From Dehalococcoidales bacterium (lineage in GTDB: Bacteria; Chloroflexota; Dehalococcoidia; Dehalococcoidales; RBG-16-60-22), in the NCBI GenBank assembly GCA_030606585.1, contig JAUWGD010000051.1:1-10812 (forward strand): a DNA stretch of 10,812 nt. The letters run 5' to 3'. The translations under genes were made by a program, and so were the position numbers. A model generated the notes under the pieces. The model searched no databases, had not been told where the DNA came from, and was given only the letters and a program-made list of their open reading frames with translations. Shown here piece after piece: positions 5,346 to 10,812 of this stretch; the first letter of the stretch is position 1, and each line of letters begins with the position of its first letter.

Positions 5346-8108
5346 ATGGACCATATTACTCTGACCATCAACGGGCAGGAAATTAAAGCTACCAGGGGTA
5401 TGACCGTGCTCGAAGCCGCGCAGTCGGCGGATATCTACGTACCGACCCTCTGCCATTATCCCGACCTTGAACCCTACGGCGGCTGCCGACTCTGCATCGT
5501 GGAGATTGACAAGATGCGCGGACTGCCTACCGCCTGCACCACGCCCGCCACCGACGGAATGGTCGTCACCACGGAATCGGATGCCATCAATTCGGTACGC
5601 CGCGCCTCGCTGGAACTGATACTCAGCACTCACCCCTGCGACTGCCTGGAGTGCCACCGCCGGGAGCGCTGCGGCCCCTACGATATCTGCCTGCGGCATG
5701 TCGCCGTTACCGACCGCTGTGTCGTCTGTCCGTCCAATAATAACTGTGAGTTGCAGGAGGTCGTGGACTATATCGGCGTTCATGAGTTGCGTATCCCCAG
5801 GGATACCGCGCCCCGCACTATTGATAACAGCAATCCGTTCTTCGACCTCGACCGCAACCGGTGTATTCTCTGCGCCCGCTGCGTGCGTGCCTGCCAGGAA
5901 ATAACCGGCGTCGGCGCCATCGACATGGCCTACCGGGGCTACGGCATGAAGGTCGCCACCTTCGGTGATGTTCCCCTGTTGGACTCGATTTGCCGTTCCT
6001 GCGGCGAGTGCATGGTACGCTGTCCGGTAGGCGCCATAACGCCTAAAGAACCCGCCGTCCCGGAACGGGAGGTTAAGACAGTCTGCACCTACTGCGGCGT
6101 CGGCTGCTCCATGTACCTGGGCGTTAAGGACGATAAGATAGTAAGCGTCCGCGGTGACGAGGAAGGCCCGGCCAACCAGGGTCGCCTCTGCGTGAAGGGC
6201 CGTTTCGGCATCGCCGAGTTCGTCAATTCCAGCGAACGGCTGACCACGCCCCTTATCAGGAAAGACGGCCGACTTGTCGAAGCATCCTGGGATGAAGCGC
6301 TGGCGCTGGTCGCCGACAAACTGGGGAAATACCGCGGAGACGAAGTGGCGGTGATTTCCTCGGCGAAAAGCACCACCGAGGACAACTACGTCATGCAGAA
6401 GTTAGCCCGGGTGGTGCTGGGCACCAATAACGTAGACCACTGCGCCCGCCTCTGACATGCCCCCACCGTGGCCGGTCTGGCCACAACCTTCGGCAGCGGG
6501 GCCTCGACCAACTCTCTCGATGACCTGAGCGAAGCCAGGTGCATCCTGGCCATCGGCACCAACACCACCGAAGCTCACCCGATAATCGGCATGAACATGC
6601 GGAAGGCAGCGCGCGGAGGCACCCGGCTCATCGTCGCCAATCCCCTGGAAATTCCGCTGGTACGCGATGCTGCTATCTGGCTGCAGCACCGCTCCGGCAC
6701 CGATGTCGCACTGCTGATGGGCATGATGAAAGTAATCGTCGACGAAGGCCTGATGGACGCTAAATTCATCGAGGAAAGGTGCGAGAACTACGATTTATTC
6801 AAGGACTCGCTCAATAATTACCCCCTCAGTCTCGTCGAGGACATCACCGGAGTGCCCGGTGAAAAGGTAGCCGAAGCCGCCCGCCTGTACGCCACCAACA
6901 GCCCGGCGGCCATCTGCTATACGATGGGCATCACCCAGCATTCTCACGGCACGGATAATGTCATAGCCGTCGCCAACCTGGCCATGCTTACCGGGAATAT
7001 CGGCAAGCCCGGCTCCGGCGTTAACCCGCTGCGGGGACAGAACAATGTACAGGGTGCCTGCGACGTGGGCGCTCTGCCCAATGTCTATCCCGGCTACCAG
7101 GCCGTAAATAATGAAGAAATCAGGAAGAAATTCGAGGCTGCCTGGGGCGTCAGCCTTAATCCGACCCCCGGTAAGACGCTTACCGAGATAATGCCACTGG
7201 CTCACGAAGGCAAGATAAAAGCCATGTACCTCATGGGCGAGAACCCATCGCTGAGCGACCCCGATTCCAGCCATGTCCGCGAGGCGATGCGGAGACTGGA
7301 ATTCTTCGTGGTGCAGGATATCTTCCTCAATGAGACCGCCCGGCTGGCCGACGTCGTCCTGCCGGCTACCAGCTTTGCCGAAAAAGACGGCACATACACC
7401 AATACCGAACGCCGCGTGCAGAGGGTAAGAAAAGCCATAGAACCGGTGGGCGACAGTAAACCCGACTGGTGGATAACCTGTCAGATTGCCCGGCGTATGG
7501 GAGCCAGCGGATTCGATTTTAAAGACCCATCACGCATTATGGAAGAAATCGCCAGCGTAACACCGAGCTACGGAGGCATTACCTACAGGCGACTGGAGAA
7601 GAAAACTCTGCAGTGGCCCTGCCCTACCAAAGAGCACCCGGGAACGGCGATACTCCACACCGAGGCTTTCGCACGGGGCAAGGGGCACTTCGTTCCGCTG
7701 GAGTACCGGCCGCCTGCCGAGCTGCCCGACGATGAATACCCGCTGGTGCTGACCACCGACCGCAGCCTGTTCCACTTTCATACCGGCACGATGACACGTA
7801 AAGTCAGGGGCCTTAACATCTTCGCGAGTGAAGAACTGGTGGCGATAAATCCCCGAGACGCCGAAGCTCTGGAAATCAACGATGGCGATAAGATAAAGGT
7901 GACTTCACGGCGCGGCGAGGTGACCGCCAAGGCTCAGGTTACGGAGTCAGCGCCGAAGGGCACCATCGCCATGACCTTCCACTTTGCGGAAACCCCCACC
8001 AACGAGCTGACCAACCCCGCCCTCGATCCCGTGTCGAAAATACCGGAGTTCAAGGTAGCCGCAGTGAGGGTTCAAAAAGCTGAGCGGGTGGCGGTTAAGA
8101 CGGGCTAG
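5346..8108 (+). CDS. fdhA: Selenocysteine-containing formate dehydrogenase alpha subunit with NuoG-like N-terminus
   Basis: FdhA interconverts CO2 and formate at a Mo/W-bis-pyranopterin centre, the first step of the Wood-Ljungdahl methyl branch. The reading frame runs through an in-frame TGA at 6453-6455, read as Sec370; the product is 920 residues. Domains: [2Fe-2S] ferredoxin fold (Cys36, 47, 50, 64); NuoG-type His96/Cys100/Cys103/Cys109; an extra cysteine-rich stretch (Cys115, 125, 128, 134); a two-[4Fe-4S] domain (Cys173/176/179/183 and 216/219/222/226); the FDH [4Fe-4S] site Cys247/250/254/282 followed by Lys284; the catalytic Sec370-His371 in CARL-U-HAPTVAGL; NPLRGQNNVQGACD with Arg563, matching the conserved active-site Arg of E. 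coli FdhF; and a C-terminal molybdopterin-dinucleotide-binding domain (about 803-920, TTDRSLFHFHTGTMTRK). There is no twin-arginine signal or membrane segment, so the enzyme is cytoplasmic. The ATG at 5346 has only a weak ribosome site. It should form a complex with the two preceding gene products. Confidence 0.95.
6453..6502 (+). promoter_or_regulatory. Sec UGA codon and bacterial SECIS element in fdhA
   Basis: The TGA at 6453-6455 is followed by a hairpin with stem GTGGCC (6468-6473), loop GGTCT (6474-6478) and stem GGCCAC (6479-6484), six perfect pairs. The loop GGTCT is the same as in the E. coli fdhF SECIS, and its first G is the 19th base after the UGA, the same spacing as I recall for fdhF. 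A possible lower stem pairs GCCCC (6459-6463) with GGGGC (6498-6502). In the family such hairpins bind SelB and direct selenocysteine insertion. The genome should therefore carry selA, selB, selC and selD, none of which is in this window. Confidence 0.9.
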
Positions 8109-8114
8109 CTTATC

Positions 8115-8183
8115 GTCATTCCCGCGAAAGCGGGAATCCAGCCAATCCACCCCACCTGGATTCCGTATCAAGTACGGAATGAC
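8115..8183. repeat. REP-like double-hairpin palindromic element between convergent genes
   Basis: The element is built of nested inverted repeats. Left hairpin 8118-8137: ATTCCCGC, loop GAAA, GCGGGAAT. Right hairpin 8160-8180: ATTCCGTA, loop TCAAG, TACGGAAT. The ends GTCATTCC (8115-8122) and GGAATGAC (8176-8183) are also inverted repeats of each other, as are ATCCAG (8136-8141) and CTGGAT (8156-8161), so the whole 69 bp can fold as one long cruciform or as two hairpins. The sequence resembles the dispersed GTCATTCCCGC...GCGGGAATCCAG palindromes seen in many bacteria. It lies between fdhA (ends 8108) and the oppositely oriented transporter gene (ends 8187) and fills nearly the whole gap. It could stop or stabilise both transcripts, but no run of T follows either hairpin directly, so a classic intrinsic terminator is not shown. 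Confidence 0.85.
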
Positions 8184-8186
8184 ATT

Positions 8187-9422
8187 TCAGAGGGTCTTTG
8201 TATTTTTACTCTTTAACCTTTTCCATCCCGTCTCTTTGATAAAGAACAACATGACCAGTGCCACGATAGACAGAGATGCCCAGAAGAGAAAGGGTGTGCC
8301 CGGACTGATAGTCGCCAGGCTGTTGCCCAGCGGAGGCGATGCCACACTCCCGATATGTACTATGGTGAAAACCATCCCCAGGGCTGTCCCCGAATATACC
8401 GGCCCGACTCCCTCGGTTTCCAGCAGCATGGTGACAGCGAGCGACATAAAACCATCCATGAAAATGCCGCACACAATCATCAAGACCCATATCGAAGCGC
8501 CATCAACAAAGGGTATAAGACCGACACAGAAAAGGGATACTACAAGTGCCGGAAAAAGTATCGCCTTCCTGGAACCGATTCTATCCGATAAGTAGGACAA
8601 CGGCACGACGCATATAGTGCTTATCCCGTAGAAGGCAGCCAGGGTGCCATCGGCGCTGGCTACCGCCCAACCCCGGTCACGCAGATAAAGCGGCAGGTAG
8701 CCTGACATACCCATAAGAGTACCAACACGGAACAATAACGTTAACCCGATGAACCACAGGGCCTTGATACGAATCAGCTTCGAGAATGACTGGCGAAGCG
8801 GCATGCTACCGGAGACTTCAGCAGTTGCATCATCCTGATACGGCTCCCTCCCGAATAGAGTCCAGAGTATACCCACTACCACGGAAATGACTCCGTAGAA
8901 GTACATCACGTTTCTCCAGCCACCGAGAGCCGGCGACAGTATCGTGGCGCTAATCATGGGTCCCAGCATCAGCCCGAAACCCATGCCCATGGCGTATATA
9001 CCCATCGCCATACCCAGATTTCGACCTTTAAACCACATGCCGACCGTATTGGTTACGGTGATGGGTATTATCAACCTGACTATTCCGTTAATAAAGACAG
9101 TAAAAGCAAGGGTAAAAAAGCTGTCCGACAGACCCCTGAGCGCGCCGGTTATGCCCACCAGAATACAAGAAACGCTCAGGATGAGTTTCACCCCGAACTT
9201 ATCGGTTAATACCCCGGCAATCAAGCTGACAAAGATGCCGGCAAAACTCGCGATACCCCAGATGGCTCCGATCTGTACCAGGTTTAATCCCAGGTCCTCT
9301 GAAATTTCTTTAAAGAGGACCGGCATGCAGGAAAAGGGCACAGCCGCCACAAAGGCACCGGTCACTGTCGACAGCGCTAGTATGTACCATCGATAGGTTG
9401 ACTGACGATTATCTGATATCAG
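8187..9422 (-). CDS. Major facilitator superfamily transporter, substrate unknown
   Basis: This is a 12-helix membrane transporter of the major facilitator superfamily. MFS signature A is present after helix 2 (GVLTDKFGVK) and in degenerate form in the second half (YLSDRIGSRK). Other hydrophobic helices are regular, with a hydrophilic central loop (GREPYQDDATAEVSGSMPL) and a basic C-terminal tail. The start is unclear. The first ATG/GTG/TTG in frame is GTG at 9365, but that would cut TM1 in half: the frame is open to a stop at 9432-9434 and reads TYRWYILALST just before it, a normal MFS helix 1 start. Candidate starts are CTG 9422, ATC 9425 or ATT 9431, near a Shine-Dalgarno-like AGAGG (9435-9439) at the end of the trxB gene. 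I use CTG 9422 (411 residues); a sequencing error or a non-standard start are both possible. The gene follows trxB directly. The substrate cannot be told from sequence alone; resemblance to oxalate/formate-type carriers is only faint. Confidence 0.88.
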   Translation of the reverse strand: MISDNRQSTYRWYILALSTVTGAFVAAVPFSCMPVLFKEISEDLGLNLVQIGAIWGIASFAGIFVSLIAGVLTDKFGVKLILSVSCILVGITGALRGLSDSFFTLAFTVFINGIVRLIIPITVTNTVGMWFKGRNLGMAMGIYAMGMGFGLMLGPMISATILSPALGGWRNVMYFYGVISVVVGILWTLFGREPYQDDATAEVSGSMPLRQSFSKLIRIKALWFIGLTLLFRVGTLMGMSGYLPLYLRDRGWAVASADGTLAAFYGISTICVVPLSYLSDRIGSRKAILFPALVVSLFCVGLIPFVDGASIWVLMIVCGIFMDGFMSLAVTMLLETEGVGPVYSGTALGMVFTIVHIGSVASPPLGNSLATISPGTPFLFWASLSIVALVMLFFIKETGWKRLKSKNTKTL

Positions 9423-9426
9423 GATT

Positions 9427-10356
9427 CTAATTTACCTCTGATTCCTGTAATAACCTCTGTGCCGTGATAGCGGCGATAGCCCCATCCCCGACCGCCGTGA
9501 CGACCTGCCGGGGCGAGTCGCTCCTGATATCCCCCGCCGCCAGTATGTAAGGGACTTCCGCCTGCATGGTCTCGTTGACGATAATCTGGCCGTGGTCATC
9601 GAGGGGGATAATGCCTTCCAGAAAGTCCGTATTGGGGTCCAGGCCGATATGCACCAGGACGCCATCCACTTTTAACGTTTCTTTTTTCTTGCTCGCCTCA
9701 TCCGCCAGTTCTATCGCCTCGACCTTATCCTTGCCGGTGATAGCCTCTACCATGATACCGCAGCGGACTTCTATTTTAGGGTCGGCGGTAATTCTATCGC
9801 GGAGGACCGCCGTGGCGGTCAGTTCGGGCATGGCCTCGACGATAATCACCTTCGAAGCGATTTTCGCCATGTAGAGGGCCTCGGTAACGCCGGCATCCCC
9901 GCCGCCGCACACCGCCACTACCTGGTCGGCATAGTCACCGCCGTCGCAGAAAGCGCACTCAAAAACACCCTTCCCCGCCAGTTCCTCCTCGCCGGGGACA
10001 CCGAGTTTCTTATTCTTGGAGCCACCGGTAAAAATCACGATATTGGTGGTGAACCCCTGTCCGTTGGCGCAGCCCACCCAGCGCGTGCCCGAGAAAAGCT
10101 CCAGGCCGGTGACATCACCCGGCTCCATCTGCAATCCATATTTCTTAGCCTGTTCGACCATTTCCGCGGCTAATTTGGCGCCGGGGACACCCTCGTTAAA
10201 GCCGGGGTAGTTCTCGATAAGCTCGATATTGCGTATGTAACCGCCGACGGTCTCTTTTTCCAGAAGGAGAGTCCGCCGCCGGGCCCGGCTTAAGTACAGT
10301 CCGGCCGTCAGCCCCGCCGGCCCACCTCCGACAATGACGACATCCCAGTCAGACAT
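9427..10356 (-). CDS. trxB: Thioredoxin reductase-like FAD/NAD(P)H flavoprotein
   Basis: This is a 309-residue low-molecular-weight thioredoxin-reductase-type flavoenzyme, cytoplasmic, which transfers electrons from a pyridine nucleotide via FAD to a disulfide. The FAD-binding GGGPAG (10-15) is followed by Glu33 at the end of the second strand. The redox-active pair is C134-A-F-C137 in ECAFCDGG, the position of CATC in E. coli TrxB. The nucleotide-binding loop is GGGDAGVTEA (151-160), and the C-terminal FAD motif is AAGDIRS (273-279) with QVVTAVGDGAIAA. The HRRxxxR segment that binds the NADPH 2'-phosphate in classical TrxB is replaced by VEAMPELTA (173-181), with an acid at the strand end, which suggests NADH or a different donor. 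The ATG at 10354-10356 has a G-rich GGGGG site about 8 bases upstream. The gene lies 42 bases after the SMP-30-like gene, with the transporter directly downstream, so all three may be co-transcribed. No thioredoxin gene is adjacent. Confidence 0.9.
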   Translation of the reverse strand: MSDWDVVIVGGGPAGLTAGLYLSRARRRTLLLEKETVGGYIRNIELIENYPGFNEGVPGAKLAAEMVEQAKKYGLQMEPGDVTGLELFSGTRWVGCANGQGFTTNIVIFTGGSKNKKLGVPGEEELAGKGVFECAFCDGGDYADQVVAVCGGGDAGVTEALYMAKIASKVIIVEAMPELTATAVLRDRITADPKIEVRCGIMVEAITGKDKVEAIELADEASKKKETLKVDGVLVHIGLDPNTDFLEGIIPLDDHGQIIVNETMQAEVPYILAAGDIRSDSPRQVVTAVGDGAIAAITAQRLLQESEVN

Positions 10357-10398
10357 GTAAAAAATCCCCCAAAATAACTTTATACAGTCAGATTGAAG

Positions 10399-10812
10399 TC
10401 AGGGGAGGCCCGCGCCGGGGACATCCACCTTTACCATCTCCACGCGACCACTCAGTTTTGCCTTAGCCTCGTTGGGTTGAGATGTTTCCGCCGTCATTAT
10501 AAAGAGCGTACGGCGGTCCGGGCCACCGAGCATACAGGCAACAGCCCCAGCATTTATTCGGTGTGTCACCTCGCCGCCCTCCCGAACGCGAATAACCTCC
10601 TGAGTAAACGGAGATGCGACCCAGATAGTGTTTTCGGCATCAAGACAGATACCATCTGGAATCACATTCCCGGCAACCCAGTTGGCGTGGTCAGCCTGTG
10701 AAGTAATCCCGGCATGAAACGCCTCCCCGAGTTTGGCCCAGACCCGCCGTCCCGTCAGGGAGCCGTCGGCCTCGATATCGAAGGCCGTTAGACGCGCGCC
10801 AAACGTTTCGGC
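10399..10812 (-). CDS. SMP-30/gluconolactonase-like beta-propeller protein, C-terminal part
   Basis: Only the last 137 residues lie in the window; the N-terminal part runs off the right edge. The frame is open from 10812 to the TGA at 10399-10401 without interruption. The sequence matches the C-terminal half of the SMP-30/gluconolactonase/LRE family: a strand reading RLTAFDIEADGSLTGRRVWA, then PDGICLDAENTIWVAS with the Asp of PDG that is a metal ligand in the family, then EVIRVREGGEVTHRI, CMLGGPDRRTLFI, and an ending GRVEMVKVDVPGAGLP typical of these lactonases. Family members are calcium- or zinc-dependent lactonases acting on sugar or other lactones; the real substrate here is unknown. An apparent internal GTG start at 10665 is not the true start, because the propeller continues upstream of it. 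The gene is transcribed towards trxB with 42 bases between them. Confidence 0.88.
   Translation of the reverse strand, partial: AETFGARLTAFDIEADGSLTGRRVWAKLGEAFHAGITSQADHANWVAGNVIPDGICLDAENTIWVASPFTQEVIRVREGGEVTHRINAGAVACMLGGPDRRTLFIMTAETSQPNEAKAKLSGRVEMVKVDVPGAGLP

Noticed and set aside
5244..5783. Open frame of 179 codons on the - strand across the nuoF/fdhA junction
   Set aside because: The + strand has two well-supported genes here, and the antisense product has no recognisable motif.
5346..6455. A truncated 369-residue formate dehydrogenase / NuoG-like gene ending at TGA, followed by a separate FDH fragment or a pseudogene
   Set aside because: Both halves share one frame, the join falls exactly at the catalytic Sec site, and a SECIS hairpin follows the TGA. 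No other disruption is present in either half.
2956..8108. Part of a respiratory complex I (nuo) operon
   Set aside because: Only NuoE- and NuoF-like genes are present. NuoF carries HydB-type extra domains, the NuoG-like part is fused to a formate dehydrogenase, and no membrane nuo genes follow.
8179..8595. Open frame of 138 codons on the + strand beyond the REP-like element
   Set aside because: It lies antisense to the clear MFS transporter helices and encodes no recognisable protein.

Overview
The window carries part of a Wood-Ljungdahl (reductive acetyl-CoA) gene cluster from an anaerobic bacterium. The + strand (2-8108) holds six tightly packed genes in one direction: acsC (corrinoid/iron-sulfur protein large subunit), acsE (methyltetrahydrofolate:corrinoid methyltransferase), a DUF3786-type protein of unknown function, a NuoE/HydC-like [2Fe-2S] protein, a NuoF/HydB-like flavoprotein, and a NuoG-fused molybdenum/tungsten formate dehydrogenase. 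The last gene looks like two ORFs (5346-6455 and 6468-8108) but is one selenoprotein gene: the TGA at 6453-6455 sits exactly at the catalytic Sec position of FdhF/FdhA enzymes and is followed by a good bacterial SECIS hairpin.

The genes fit together as follows. The three-subunit formate dehydrogenase (NuoE-like, NuoF-like, FdhA) is cytoplasmic, couples NAD(H) and probably ferredoxin to CO2/formate, and would supply formate to the methyl branch. AcsE moves the finished methyl group from methyl-H4folate to the cobalt of AcsC, and acetyl-CoA synthase (acsA/acsB/acsD, not in the window and perhaps upstream) would use it. The DUF3786 protein lies between the two functional blocks and overlaps the FDH block, so it is the main unknown.

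The - strand half (8187-10812) is transcribed towards the first block. From right to left it holds the C-terminal part of an SMP-30/gluconolactonase-like protein, a thioredoxin-reductase-like flavoprotein with a CAFC active site but without the usual NADPH-binding arginines, and an MFS transporter. A 69-bp REP-like double-hairpin element (8115-8183) fills the convergent gap between fdhA and the transporter. No stretch over 300 bases lacks a gene, and I see no RNA genes, transposases or CRISPR arrays.

Organism: bacterial-type AcsC/AcsE, a selenocysteine FDH, moderately high GC and the gene styles suggest an acetogenic or dehalogenating-type anaerobe. My best guess is an uncultured Chloroflexota (Dehalococcoidia-like) lineage, with an acetogenic Firmicute or related group as the alternative. 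This is inference from resemblance, not a phylogeny. Most of the window is known biochemistry. The points most worth a second look are the Sec/SECIS gene, the DUF3786 gene, the extra cysteine cluster in FdhA, and two genes whose starts appear to be non-ATG/GTG/TTG.
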